From the NCBI GenBank assembly GCA_017528205.1, contig JAFXPE010000033.1, positions 1 through 64,000 on the forward strand: a stretch of DNA of 64,000 bases. The letters are read 5' to 3'. This document shows, one piece after another, positions 9,676-19,059 of this stretch (its first letter is position 1; each line of letters begins with the position of its first letter). Below the pieces are notes generated by a model, which saw only the letters and a list, made by a program, of their open reading frames with translations, was not told where the DNA came from and did no database searches. Position numbers and translations under genes: made by a program. The stretch is from Alphaproteobacteria bacterium (GTDB lineage: Bacteria; Pseudomonadota; Alphaproteobacteria; RF32; CAG-239).

Positions 9676-10268
9676 TAAAAAAACAAAAAAAATACCTCTT
9701 TACCGCCGTAACGGTGCTTGTTATCGGATTATGGCTGGGGGGATTTTTTTGTTTTTGCCACACCATCAATCATTATAAGGTCAGCGATGAGGCGACCGAT
9801 GCCATTGTGGTTTTAACCGGCGGTCGCAACCGAATCGCCGAAGCCATTAAGCTGTTTAACGCCGGATTGGCCGAAAAGCTGTTCATATCCGGAGTGTCTC
9901 AAAAAGTAAGCGTCGGCGATATTGAAGCTAAAACCGGAGTCAAAATCAACAATCCGGAAAAAATAGAGCTGGGATATAAGGCCGAAAACACGCTCGGCAA
10001 TGCCTCGGAAATTAAGGAATGGATTGAAAATAACCAAATTTCTTCGGTGCGCCTGATTACTTCCAATTATCATATGCCGCGCAGTATGGCGGAACTTTCC
10101 ACCTATCATTTGCCGCTTAAAGTTATTTGTCATCCGGTTTATTCCGAAAGAATATCCAAACGCTGGTGGCATTCGTGGGCAACTTTTTTATTTATTTTTG
10201 CCGAATATAACAAGTTTTTGTATGTTCAGGCGCGCAATTTTATAAAATATACCGGAGGGAGAAAATGA
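9669..10268 (+). CDS. DUF218/YdcF-like membrane protein
   Basis: The 199-residue protein has an N-terminal transmembrane helix (about 8-28) and a DUF218 domain: AIVVLTGGRNRIAEAIKLF near its start, then the conserved ENTLGNASEIKEW and RLITSNYHMPRS motifs. DUF218 proteins (YdcF, SanA, ElyC) are linked to envelope maintenance, but the reaction is not established. The start is GTG at 9669, overlapping the ftsX stop by 7 bp (TTG at 9672 is an alternative), which suggests translational coupling. The stop overlaps plsC by 4 bp. Confidence 0.85.
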   Translation: MLIKKQKKYLFTAVTVLVIGLWLGGFFCFCHTINHYKVSDEATDAIVVLTGGRNRIAEAIKLFNAGLAEKLFISGVSQKVSVGDIEAKTGVKINNPEKIELGYKAENTLGNASEIKEWIENNQISSVRLITSNYHMPRSMAELSTYHLPLKVICHPVYSERISKRWWHSWATFLFIFAEYNKFLYVQARNFIKYTGGRK

Positions 10269-11026
10269 TTTATATTCGCTCGTTGTTGGCAAACACATTT
10301 TATTTTGCCACTTTGGCTTTGGGGTGCACTTTGCAACTGGGGGTGGCGCTTTTGCCGCGCAAAGCAACGATTTATTTTTGGGATAATATGGTTATGCCGG
10401 TTGCGCTGTTTTGGGTGCATTTTTTTGCCGGCATAAAATTTGAAGTCAGAGGACAGGAGAATATTTTGAAAAATCACGCCATTTATGCTTGCAAGCATGA
10501 ATCGGCGCTGGAAACCTATGCCTTTACGCAATTTGTGCCGACCACAACCTATATTTTGAAAAAAGAATTGGTTTATATGCCGTTTTTCGGTTGGACACAA
10601 TATTTTTACGGTATGATTCCGGTAGATCGCAAAGGCGGAGCGGCGGCTATGAAAGGTATGGTGCGGGCGGTTAAAAAACAAACCGACACCGGTCGTCCGG
10701 TGGTGATTTTTCCGGAAGGCACTCGCTGTTTGCCCGGAACTACCAAAGGTTATAAGTCCGGCATCTTTTTCTTGGCTGAAAATATTAAACTTCCTGTTGT
10801 GCCGGTAGCGGTAAATACCGGTTTGTTCTGGGCCAAAAACTCGTTCTTGCGCTATCCGGGAACAGCGGTGTTTGAATTTTTGCCGCCGATAAGCGCCGAA
10901 GGTAAGACTAAAGAAGAATTTATGGCTGAATTACAATCAGTTATCGAAAGCAAATGCGCCGAACTCAATAAAGAAGCGGTAGAAAAATATCCTTATGTGC
11001 GCAAAATGTTGGTAGAAGACAAATAG
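10265..11026 (+). CDS. plsC: 1-acyl-sn-glycerol-3-phosphate acyltransferase PlsC
   Basis: This 253-residue protein makes phosphatidic acid from lysophosphatidic acid at the inner membrane. It has a hydrophobic N-terminus, the acyltransferase box KHESALET (HX4E, a variant of HX4D seen in related sequences), the substrate motif FPEGTR and the late PVVPVAVN motif. It overlaps the DUF218 gene by 4 bp (ATGA) and sits 8 bp before sppA. Confidence 0.9.
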   Translation: MIYIRSLLANTFYFATLALGCTLQLGVALLPRKATIYFWDNMVMPVALFWVHFFAGIKFEVRGQENILKNHAIYACKHESALETYAFTQFVPTTTYILKKELVYMPFFGWTQYFYGMIPVDRKGGAAAMKGMVRAVKKQTDTGRPVVIFPEGTRCLPGTTKGYKSGIFFLAENIKLPVVPVAVNTGLFWAKNSFLRYPGTAVFEFLPPISAEGKTKEEFMAELQSVIESKCAELNKEAVEKYPYVRKMLVEDK

Positions 11027-11034
11027 GGGGAAAT

Positions 11035-12774
11035 ATGCGGAAAATCATCGGTTTTATCAAATCAGTATGCACGGTTTTGGGCGCAATGGTGCTTATTTGC
11101 GGTATCGGTGCCGTTTTGATTCGTTTTTATAACGGCAAGGCAATTGAAATTCCGAAGCATACAATGCTGATGATTGATTTCGGACACAATTTCAGCGAAG
11201 TGCAAACCGACGGTTTGCTCAACGAGTTGTTGGACCGGCAGGGAGTGTCATTTACCTCATTAATACAGTCCATCGAAATGGCGGCCGGAGATGAAAGAAT
11301 TGACGGTATTGTGGCCAGAATTGATGTTTCCGGCTTGGAACTGGCGCAAATTCAAGATGTTGCGCGTGCTGTTGAAGTTTTCAAACAAAGCGGCAAAAAA
11401 ACTTATGTTTTTTCACAAGGTTTCGGCCCGTTCGGACAAGGCAATCGCGAATATTATCTGGCAACATTTTTTGATAAAATATATATGCAACCGCATACCT
11501 ACATCGGTTTAACCGGTATCGGTATGGAATTGCCGTTTGCCCGCGATATTTTGGATAAAGTCGGAATATATCCGGAATATTACACGCGTTACGAATACAA
11601 AACCGCGATGATGTCATTTACCGATAAAAATATATCCGAACCATATAAAGTGGAAATGACACGCCTTGGTAACAGTTTGATGAATGAACTGAAAAGTGGA
11701 ATTTGGCAAAATCGTGATATTTCAGCAACTCCGGAAACAGTTATCAACCAAGCGCCGTTAAGTGCCGAAGAAGGTAAAAAGCTGAATTTGATTGACGATG
11801 TTTTATATTTACCGCAGGTTGAAAAGCTGATAAAAGAAGAAGGGGTTGAAAACTTTGTCGCAGTTGAAGATTATGCCACGCAGATTCATCCCAATGAGGG
11901 AAATTTACCGGCGATTGCTATTTTAAATTTGAGCGGAATTATTGATGCCGGAGAAAATTCAACCGATATTGACGGCGAATTTACCATCGGCAGTAAGAGT
12001 GTGTTGGCAGATTTGGCCGATATTGAAGATATAGAGAATCTGAAAGCCGTGGTGGTGAGAATCGACAGTCCGGGCGGAAGTTATAATGCGGCTGATGAAA
12101 TTTATTTTGCGTTGAAGGATTTGAAGCAAAACAAAAATGTACCGATTATTGTTTCGCAATCCGGCTATGCCGCTTCCGGCGGATATTTCATTTCACTCGC
12201 CGGAGACGTAATTATTGCCGAGCCGACCACCATTACCGGCTCGATCGGCGTTTTGGGCGGCAAGTTTGTGTTGCAGGAACTGTGGCAAAAACTGGGGGTT
12301 GAATGGGCGAATATTAAAATCGGCCAAAATGCGGATATTTTAAGCGTTAATAAGCCGTTTACGGCCGAAGAACGGCAAATTTTTAATGCTTCGCTTGATG
12401 AGGTTTATCGTGATTTTACGCAAAAAGTGGTCGAAAATCGGCCGTTGAAGCAAAATATCGATAAAATCGCCCGCGGTCGGGTATGGACCGGGCAAGAGGC
12501 TTTGGAACTGGGGTTGATTGATATGCTCGGCGGTTTAAGTCAGGCAATTACCGTCGCGCGTGACAAAGGCGGCATAGTTAAAGGCGAGAAATTCAAAATC
12601 GTTTCTTTTCCGCGCGAAAAAAGTTTTAGCGATAAAATTCGCGAATTGTTGATACAAAGCAAAATCAACGTGACGGATGTTGTTGCGCAAAGCGGTGTTG
12701 ATATCCGTTATTTAAAACTTTTCAAACGCTTGCAATATGATACTGTATTAACACCGTTTGAGATTAAAATGTAA
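11035..12774 (+). CDS. sppA: Signal peptide peptidase SppA, 67-kDa type
   Basis: This 579-residue membrane protease degrades cleaved signal peptides. There is one N-terminal transmembrane helix (about 8-28). Two related S49 domains follow, as in the long E. coli form. The N-terminal half carries the Lys-containing region (about 170-200, EYYTRYEYKTAMMSF). The C-terminal half carries the Ser nucleophile in SGYAASGGYFISLAGD and the RIDSPGGSYNAADEI motif. A strong GGGGGA ribosome site precedes the ATG. Confidence 0.92.
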   Translation: MRKIIGFIKSVCTVLGAMVLICGIGAVLIRFYNGKAIEIPKHTMLMIDFGHNFSEVQTDGLLNELLDRQGVSFTSLIQSIEMAAGDERIDGIVARIDVSGLELAQIQDVARAVEVFKQSGKKTYVFSQGFGPFGQGNREYYLATFFDKIYMQPHTYIGLTGIGMELPFARDILDKVGIYPEYYTRYEYKTAMMSFTDKNISEPYKVEMTRLGNSLMNELKSGIWQNRDISATPETVINQAPLSAEEGKKLNLIDDVLYLPQVEKLIKEEGVENFVAVEDYATQIHPNEGNLPAIAILNLSGIIDAGENSTDIDGEFTIGSKSVLADLADIEDIENLKAVVVRIDSPGGSYNAADEIYFALKDLKQNKNVPIIVSQSGYAASGGYFISLAGDVIIAEPTTITGSIGVLGGKFVLQELWQKLGVEWANIKIGQNADILSVNKPFTAEERQIFNASLDEVYRDFTQKVVENRPLKQNIDKIARGRVWTGQEALELGLIDMLGGLSQAITVARDKGGIVKGEKFKIVSFPREKSFSDKIRELLIQSKINVTDVVAQSGVDIRYLKLFKRLQYDTVLTPFEIKM

Positions 12775-12792
12775 AAAAAAGAAGGATGAAAA

Positions 12793-13080
12793 ATGGCAAT
12801 AGATAATCATACCGTGAAAAGAATAGCCTTTCTTTCACGACTGAAAGTAGAAGATGCTAAAATAGAAAGCACCAAAGAGGAATTTAATAAGATTTTGGCG
12901 TGGATTGAAGAACTTAACGAAATAGATACCGAAAACGTCGAGCCGCTGATTGCGGTTAACGATACCACGCTGCGAGTGCGTGAAGATGTGGTCAGCGACG
13001 GCAACTATAAAGATGATATTTTGAAAAACGCGCCGTCTGCGGAATATGATTATTTTGCCGTGCCGAAAGTTGTGGAGTAA
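12793..13080 (+). CDS. gatC: Asp/Glu-tRNA amidotransferase subunit C
   Basis: This 95-residue subunit stabilises GatA-GatB. It has the family pattern: [18 protein letters not shown] at the N-terminus, then [11 protein letters not shown] and LREDVV-like strands. GatCAB converts mischarged Glu-tRNA-Gln and/or Asp-tRNA-Asn to the correct amino acid. AAGGATGA precedes the start, and gatA begins one base after the stop. Confidence 0.95.
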   Translation: MAIDNHTVKRIAFLSRLKVEDAKIESTKEEFNKILAWIEELNEIDTENVEPLIAVNDTTLRVREDVVSDGNYKDDILKNAPSAEYDYFAVPKVVE

Positions 13081-13081
13081 G

Positions 13082-14539
13082 ATGATGACGGATATTACGA
13101 GATTAACTGTGGCAGAGGCCTTGAACTCTCTGAAAAATAAAGAATTTTCGGCTGTGGAATTAACCGAGCAATATATCAAAAATATGGAAGCCGGACGTAA
13201 ATATAATGCCTATATCACCGAATGCGCCGATGTGGCAATAAAGCAGGCCGAAGAAGCGGATAAACGCTATGCCGCGGGTACCAATCGCGCTTTAGAGGGC
13301 ATTCCGCTCGGAATTAAAGATTTGTTCTGCACCAAAGATATTCGCACCACCGCTGCATCACACATTTTGGATAACTTTGTGCCGCCTTACGAATCAACGG
13401 TTACGCAACATTTGCTCAATGACGGTGCCGTATTTTTGGGCAAATTGAACTTAGATGAATTTGCCATGGGCGGCAGTAACGAAACCAGCTACTTCGGACC
13501 GGTAATAAATCCGTGGAGCAAAGATAAAAATTTGGTACCGGGAGGTTCTTCCGGCGGTTCGGCGGCAGCTGTGGCGGCGCATATGTGCGCGGCGGCCACC
13601 GGTACGGATACCGGCGGTTCCATTCGTGAGCCGGCGGCGTTTTGCGGAATTACCGGCATTAAGCCGACTTACGGTCGTTGCTCGCGTTGGGGAATTGTGG
13701 CTTTTGCTTCTTCTTTGGACCAAGCCGGCCCGATTGCGCAAGATGTTCGCGACTGCGCTCTGTTGTTGAGAAGTATGTCGGGATTCGATGCCAAAGATTC
13801 CACTTCTTGCGATATTGCGGTGCCGGATTATGAAAACTTTATGAACGGCGATATTCGCGGACTGACCATCGGTTTGCCGAAAGAATATCGACCGGAAGGG
13901 TTAAATCCGGAAATTGCGGCTTATTGGGATAAAGCCACCGAATATTTGAAAGCGCGCGGCGCCAATGTTAAGGAAATTTCGTTGCCGCACACCAAATATG
14001 CTTTGGCCACCTATTATGTTTTGGCACCGGCGGAGGCTTCTTCCAACTTGGCGCGTTATGACGGTATTCGTTACGGTTTCCGCGCCAACGGAGAGCATTT
14101 GGACGACTTGTATATCAACACCCGCACTCAAGGTTTCGGTGCTGAAGTAAAACGCCGTATAATGATTGGAACATACGTTCTTTCGGCCGGATATTACGAT
14201 GCTTATTTCTTGAAAGCGCAAAAAATGCGCCGTCTGATTCATAATGATTTTCTTGAAGCATTCAAGCAATGCGATGTGATTTTAACGCCGACTTCGCCGA
14301 TTACGGCTTTCCCGATTGGTGACGAAAGCATGTTGCAAAACCCGATAAATATGTATTTGAACGATGTGTTTACGGTTTCGGTTAACTTGGCCGGATTGCC
14401 GGCTTTGAGCCTGCCGATAGGTTTGTCGGCAAATGGATTGCCGTACGGAATGCAGCTGATTGGCAAGCCGTTTGATGAAGGCACGCTGTTCAACGTGGCC
14501 GCAAAATTAGAAGCCGATGCAAAGTTTGAAAGGATATAA
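13082..14539 (+). CDS. gatA: Asp/Glu-tRNA amidotransferase subunit A
   Basis: An amidase-signature enzyme of 485 residues that releases ammonia from glutamine. The catalytic Lys is in [10 protein letters not shown]. The Ser-cis-Ser-Lys core lies in [17 protein letters not shown] with [16 protein letters not shown] downstream. The ATG at 13082 (or 13085) directly follows the gatC stop; an upstream in-frame ATG at 13046 lies inside gatC and is not preferred. The stop overlaps gatB by one base. Confidence 0.96.
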   Translation: MMTDITRLTVAEALNSLKNKEFSAVELTEQYIKNMEAGRKYNAYITECADVAIKQAEEADKRYAAGTNRALEGIPLGIKDLFCTKDIRTTAASHILDNFVPPYESTVTQHLLNDGAVFLGKLNLDEFAMGGSNETSYFGPVINPWSKDKNLVPGGSSGGSAAAVAAHMCAAATGTDTGGSIREPAAFCGITGIKPTYGRCSRWGIVAFASSLDQAGPIAQDVRDCALLLRSMSGFDAKDSTSCDIAVPDYENFMNGDIRGLTIGLPKEYRPEGLNPEIAAYWDKATEYLKARGANVKEISLPHTKYALATYYVLAPAEASSNLARYDGIRYGFRANGEHLDDLYINTRTQGFGAEVKRRIMIGTYVLSAGYYDAYFLKAQKMRRLIHNDFLEAFKQCDVILTPTSPITAFPIGDESMLQNPINMYLNDVFTVSVNLAGLPALSLPIGLSANGLPYGMQLIGKPFDEGTLFNVAAKLEADAKFERI

Positions 14540-16002
14540 TGATGGCAGAATATTTTATAGAAACAGCCAAGGGGAAATGGGAAGTTGTCGTCGGTTTGGA
14601 AATTCATTGCCAAATTATTTCCAAGTCTAAAATTTTTAGCGGTGCTTCAACGGAATTCGGCGATGATCCGAATGTTAACGTTTGTTTTGTTGACGCCGGA
14701 ATGCCGGGAATGTTGCCGACATTGAATAAAGAATGTGTGCGTCAGGCGGTTAAAACCGGTTTGGGTTTGAATGCCAAAATCAATAAATATTCGGAATTTT
14801 CGCGCAAAAACTACTTTTATGCCGATATGCCGACCGATTATCAGATAACCCAGTTCCGTTATCCGATTGTCGGCGAGGGCGAGATTTTAATTGATTTGAG
14901 CGACGGTACAACGCGCAAAATCGGCATTGAACGTATGCATATTGAGCAGGATGCGGCAAAATCTATTCATGATTTAAGTCCGACCAAAAGTTATATTGAT
15001 TTAAATCGAGCCGGTGTAGGGTTGATGGAAATTGTAACCAAGCCTGATTTCCGTTCACCGGAGGAAGCCGGGGCATTTTTACGCAAATTGCGTTCTATTC
15101 TGCGCTATCTTGAAACTTGTGACGGCAATATGGACGAAGGCTCTATGCGTTGTGATGCCAACATCTCGGTACGTCCGTTAGGTTCAGCAGAGTTGCGTTC
15201 TCGTTGTGAAATGAAAAACGTCAATAGCGTCAAATTTGTTATGCAGGCCATAGAAAACGAGGCTAAAAGACAGATAGAAGTATATGAAAACGGCGGCACA
15301 ATTGAGCAGGAAACCAGGCAGTTTGATCAGACAACAGGACAAAGTAAAGCTATGCGCAAGAAGGAATTTGCGCATGATTATCGTTACTTTCCGGAGCCGG
15401 ATTTACCGCCGCTGGTATTAACCGACGAGTATATCAATGCCGTTAAGGCCGAAATGGTCGAGCTTCCGGACGCCAAAAAACAACGCTTTATCGAAACCAT
15501 GGGGTTAACTCCGTATGACGCTATGGTTTTGTGTGAAAATAAAGAACACGCGGCATTTTTTGAAAAAGCGGCGGCCGGTCATGACGCCAAAAAGGTGGCA
15601 AACTGGATGATGAGCGACTTTTTCGCCATGCTCAACAAAAAGCGTCTGGATATTTCGCAAAGTCCGGTTTCGGCAGAAAATTTGGGCAAGCTGGTGGAAT
15701 TAATCAGCAAAGAAGTCATCTCCGGCAAAATAGCCAAAGATGTGTTTGAAATTATGGCTCAAACCGGAGAAGATCCGGAAAAAATCGTTGAAGAAAAAGG
15801 CTTGAAACAGGTTACCGATACAGGTGCAATTGAAAACATTATAGATGAAGTGATTGCCTCCAATCCGGACAATGTTTCGGCCTATAAAAACGGTAAGACC
15901 AATTTGGCCGGTTGGTTTGTCGGACAAGTGATTAAAATGTCGCAAGGTAAGGCAAATCCGGCTATTGTTAATAAACTAGTCAGAGAAAAACTGGATAAAT
16001 AA
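14539..16002 (+). CDS. gatB: Asp/Glu-tRNA amidotransferase subunit B
   Basis: This 487-residue subunit carries the kinase and tRNA-recognition function of GatCAB. It has the N-terminal VGLEIHCQI, the [11 protein letters not shown] and [15 protein letters not shown] motifs, [17 protein letters not shown], and a C-terminal helical plus YqeY-like tail ([19 protein letters not shown]). Length is typical. The start is ATG at 14539 or 14542. Confidence 0.96.
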   Translation: MMAEYFIETAKGKWEVVVGLEIHCQIISKSKIFSGASTEFGDDPNVNVCFVDAGMPGMLPTLNKECVRQAVKTGLGLNAKINKYSEFSRKNYFYADMPTDYQITQFRYPIVGEGEILIDLSDGTTRKIGIERMHIEQDAAKSIHDLSPTKSYIDLNRAGVGLMEIVTKPDFRSPEEAGAFLRKLRSILRYLETCDGNMDEGSMRCDANISVRPLGSAELRSRCEMKNVNSVKFVMQAIENEAKRQIEVYENGGTIEQETRQFDQTTGQSKAMRKKEFAHDYRYFPEPDLPPLVLTDEYINAVKAEMVELPDAKKQRFIETMGLTPYDAMVLCENKEHAAFFEKAAAGHDAKKVANWMMSDFFAMLNKKRLDISQSPVSAENLGKLVELISKEVISGKIAKDVFEIMAQTGEDPEKIVEEKGLKQVTDTGAIENIIDEVIASNPDNVSAYKNGKTNLAGWFVGQVIKMSQGKANPAIVNKLVREKLDK

Positions 16003-16003
16003 A

Positions 16004-18046
16004 ATGTGGATGAACAGTGCAAATCGCGTAGAACAATCAGAGGCCGTATCGCCTTTAACGCATGACATAAAAGGAGCTTTTTCCCGTAAAGGAAAACCGC
16101 TGAGCAGAGAAAAAACCGATCCGCTGTGGCTGGATACTTTGCTGGTGATTGTATATATATTTTCCTTGCTGGCAATGGATTTTATCGCTTTTGCCGGTTC
16201 GGGATATATGAACGTTTTTGACGGCTCTCTTTTGCCGATTCCCGAAGTTTCGCGGATTTTGCTGTGCATCTTCGGCGTAACGGCGACAGTGATTATTCTT
16301 TGTCACCAAAACCGCGAGGCTAAATATGTTATTGCTGCGGTTGTAACCGCGCTGATTGCCTATGTTATCACCAGACAGTTTTTCCAATATCATCAGGATT
16401 TTATGATTGGCGATTATCCGGTTCCGGTCACGATTATCGTATCGCTGTTGCTCGGCGGTTTGACTTTTGTGATTTTTTATCAAAAGGAGCGGGTGTTGTA
16501 TCGCGTTTTATACATTATGGTATTTTTCATAATGTTCCTAAACACTTACTTCTCTCATTATTTCCGCGATAAAAACCACGATTTTGAAGAAATATACAAC
16601 ACTCAGGAGCAAACCGAACAAAAAGACAAGAGATTTATCTACTTTATGTTTCCGAACTTCGCGCCTTATTCGTATCTTTCCAAAATCGGCAACGATGAGG
16701 CTATTAAAACTCAGGAAATTATGCAAGGATTTTTCCGCAAAAACAAGTTTAAGGTATTCGATCGGGCTTATACTCCGGAAGTTAACTACACCGGAAACGT
16801 TATTCGCAGTTTGAACCCGTCAATCAATAAATCCAGCGCTTATCATCGAATGAATACCAAGCTTTTGGACAGATATTGGCGGTTGCACAATTTGCGTTCC
16901 GAATACATATTTTTGCAAAACAACGAATTGTATGATTTGTTTAATAAGGCCAAATTTCAGATATCTGCATACAAATCGCGCGATGTCGATATGTGCCGCA
17001 AAGACCACAAATTCAACGTTAACCGCTGTGTGGAAAAGGTAAATAAACCGGTTGATTTGTACCACTCTAATTTGTCGGTGTCTTCGCGCGCCAAAATTCT
17101 GGCCATCGAATGGTTTACCAGTATGCGTTTATCCAAGGACGCCTCGTTTGTTTATAACGTTATCGGCTTGTTCAAAGATCCGGATGAAATTGAGGTGGTA
17201 AAGATTGATTTCAATAATTTATATGTGATAAATGCCCCGAAAACCTTTGATGTTGTTTTTGATAACATAAAAAAAGACAAAGGAAAGCAGGCCTATATGG
17301 TGTTTGTGGATATGCCGTCAAACTTATATGCTTACGACGAATTCTGCCACATAAAGCATCCGTACAAATGGGTGACGATGTCTAATTTGCCGTGGGTAAC
17401 CAAGGAATATAAAACCGAGCGGCAAAGCGCTTATTTGCAGCAAACCCGTTGCTTATTCGGAAAACTTGAGCAGTTTATGGAAAACTTAAAACAAGAAGAT
17501 ATGCTGAAGAATTCCATCGTGGTAATTCAAGGCGTTTCCGGAGTTAATGATTTTGAGCCGTTTACCACCGATGCTTCGGCCGATAAATTTATCGGCAGCC
17601 GCATAGTTAATATGGCCATCTATGATGAAACCCACAATGACTATGAAGTTGATGACCGTTTCTGCGCCACTTCGCAAATTTTGACCGAATATCTTTATCC
17701 GAACCGCAAGTGCGGCGCCGATATAACCGGCTATCACCAAAAAATCGTTGACCAAATCAATGAAGATTTGGCGGTGTTGAATCAGGGAATTGAAAATGAT
17801 ACGGTGAGTATTTTTGATGATTGGTATAAAACTTGGAAGGTAAAAGAGGCGGAAACCGCAACCGAAGAAATGCTGATGATTGAGCCGTTGGAAGAAAAGG
17901 TTATAACCGACGAGGATATGGGCTTAAATACCAAGGTTGAGGAAAGCACCGAAAAAATTGAGGAAGAACCGGAAGAAAAGCCGGAAGCACCAGAGTTAAA
18001 TAAGGGCGTATTTGACGACGTCGGCGATTTATTTGAACAGGAATAG
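16004..18046 (+). CDS. Unknown membrane protein with large periplasmic domain and acidic tail
   Basis: 680 residues; I do not recognise a named family. Five hydrophobic segments lie at about 45-65, 83-103, 107-126, 135-158 and 163-186. A soluble region of about 400 residues follows, then a Glu-rich tail (about 620-680). The five-helix-plus-soluble-domain architecture recalls membrane sulfatases and phosphoethanolamine transferases, and short pieces such as YFMFPNFAPYSYLSKIG and YMVFVDMPSNLYAY sit where an alkaline-phosphatase-fold core might lie. I see no clear metal-binding DxxxxT or DHG motif, so catalytic activity is doubtful. It starts one base after gatB and ends two bases before yejE, so it is embedded in the operon. 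Confidence 0.55.
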   Translation: MWMNSANRVEQSEAVSPLTHDIKGAFSRKGKPLSREKTDPLWLDTLLVIVYIFSLLAMDFIAFAGSGYMNVFDGSLLPIPEVSRILLCIFGVTATVIILCHQNREAKYVIAAVVTALIAYVITRQFFQYHQDFMIGDYPVPVTIIVSLLLGGLTFVIFYQKERVLYRVLYIMVFFIMFLNTYFSHYFRDKNHDFEEIYNTQEQTEQKDKRFIYFMFPNFAPYSYLSKIGNDEAIKTQEIMQGFFRKNKFKVFDRAYTPEVNYTGNVIRSLNPSINKSSAYHRMNTKLLDRYWRLHNLRSEYIFLQNNELYDLFNKAKFQISAYKSRDVDMCRKDHKFNVNRCVEKVNKPVDLYHSNLSVSSRAKILAIEWFTSMRLSKDASFVYNVIGLFKDPDEIEVVKIDFNNLYVINAPKTFDVVFDNIKKDKGKQAYMVFVDMPSNLYAYDEFCHIKHPYKWVTMSNLPWVTKEYKTERQSAYLQQTRCLFGKLEQFMENLKQEDMLKNSIVVIQGVSGVNDFEPFTTDASADKFIGSRIVNMAIYDETHNDYEVDDRFCATSQILTEYLYPNRKCGADITGYHQKIVDQINEDLAVLNQGIENDTVSIFDDWYKTWKVKEAETATEEMLMIEPLEEKVITDEDMGLNTKVEESTEKIEEEPEEKPEAPELNKGVFDDVGDLFEQE

Positions 18047-18048
18047 GG

Positions 18049-19059
18049 ATGAATATATCGGAAAAAGCGCATATTTTCTGCAAAAACAGGCGTGCTTTTT
18101 GGTCGCTGATAATCTTTTCGGCAATATTTGTTCTGTCGCTGTTTTCGGAACTGTTGGCCAACGATAAACCGTTGATTGTAAAGTATAATAATCAATATTT
18201 GTTTCCGGCGGTGCACACTTATTCTGATGCTTTTTTCGGCGGAGATTTTCCGACGGCGGCAAATTATAAGGATAAGCTCATCAAAGATAACATTGCGCAA
18301 AACGGCTGGATGATAATGCCGCCGATACCTTATTCTTTTAACACGGTGGACTATTATTTGAACACGGCAACTCCTTCGGCGCCGGATAAAAACCATTGGC
18401 TCGGCACGGACGAGGAGGGGCGTGATATTGTCGCCAGATTGTTGTATGGCATTCGGCTATCGGTGGTGTTTGCCTTTTTCTTAACGGTAATATCGTCGGC
18501 CATCGGCATTTTTATCGGAGCGATTCAGGGTTACTTTGGTGGCAAAATTGACTTGATTTTTCAACGTTTTATCGAAATTTGGGATTCACTTCCGCAACTG
18601 TTCATTTTGATTATTATTGCCAGCGTGTTTTTGCCGACGTTTTGGAGTTTGCTGGTAATTTTGCTACTTTTCTCATGGACCGGATTAACCGGAATGGTGC
18701 GTGCCGAGTTTTTGCGCCTGCGCAATTTTGAATTTGTTAAGGCTGCGAAAGTTTTGGGGGTAAGTAATTTTCGCATAATGTTCCGCCATATATTGCCTAA
18801 TGCTTTGGTGACTTCGGTCACCTTTATTCCGTTTATTATGGCCGAGGCCATAACCTCGCTCAGCGCGTTGGATTTTCTGGGTTTGGGCTTGCCGACCGAC
18901 TATCCTTCGCTCGGCGATTTGGTGCGGCAGGGCAAAGATAATTTGCAGGCTCCGTGGATAGGGATAAGCATTTTTATAGTTTTGTCGGGATTGTTGTCGA
19001 TGTTGATATTTATCGGCGAGGGGATTCGCGATGCCTTAGATACGAGGAAAAACGGATGA
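18049..19059 (+). CDS. yejE: ABC transporter permease, YejE/OppC type
   Basis: The 336-residue permease has an N-terminal helix, a periplasmic segment typical of YejE (including a PPIPYSFNTVDY-like stretch) and the LGTDEEGRDIVARLLYGIR motif found in OppC-type subunits. The EAA loop EFVKAAKVLGVSNFRIMFRHILPN contacts the ATPase. In other Proteobacteria YejABEF imports peptides, including microcin C. Here no yejA (binding protein) or yejB (second permease) is adjacent. The stop overlaps yejF by 4 bp (ATGA). Confidence 0.88.
   Translation: MNISEKAHIFCKNRRAFWSLIIFSAIFVLSLFSELLANDKPLIVKYNNQYLFPAVHTYSDAFFGGDFPTAANYKDKLIKDNIAQNGWMIMPPIPYSFNTVDYYLNTATPSAPDKNHWLGTDEEGRDIVARLLYGIRLSVVFAFFLTVISSAIGIFIGAIQGYFGGKIDLIFQRFIEIWDSLPQLFILIIIASVFLPTFWSLLVILLLFSWTGLTGMVRAEFLRLRNFEFVKAAKVLGVSNFRIMFRHILPNALVTSVTFIPFIMAEAITSLSALDFLGLGLPTDYPSLGDLVRQGKDNLQAPWIGISIFIVLSGLLSMLIFIGEGIRDALDTRKNG

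Noticed and set aside
17782-18396. 204-codon minus-strand frame across the gene junction at 18.05 kb
   Set aside because: Antisense to two well-supported plus-strand genes; Ser-rich product typical of reversed acidic coding sequence.
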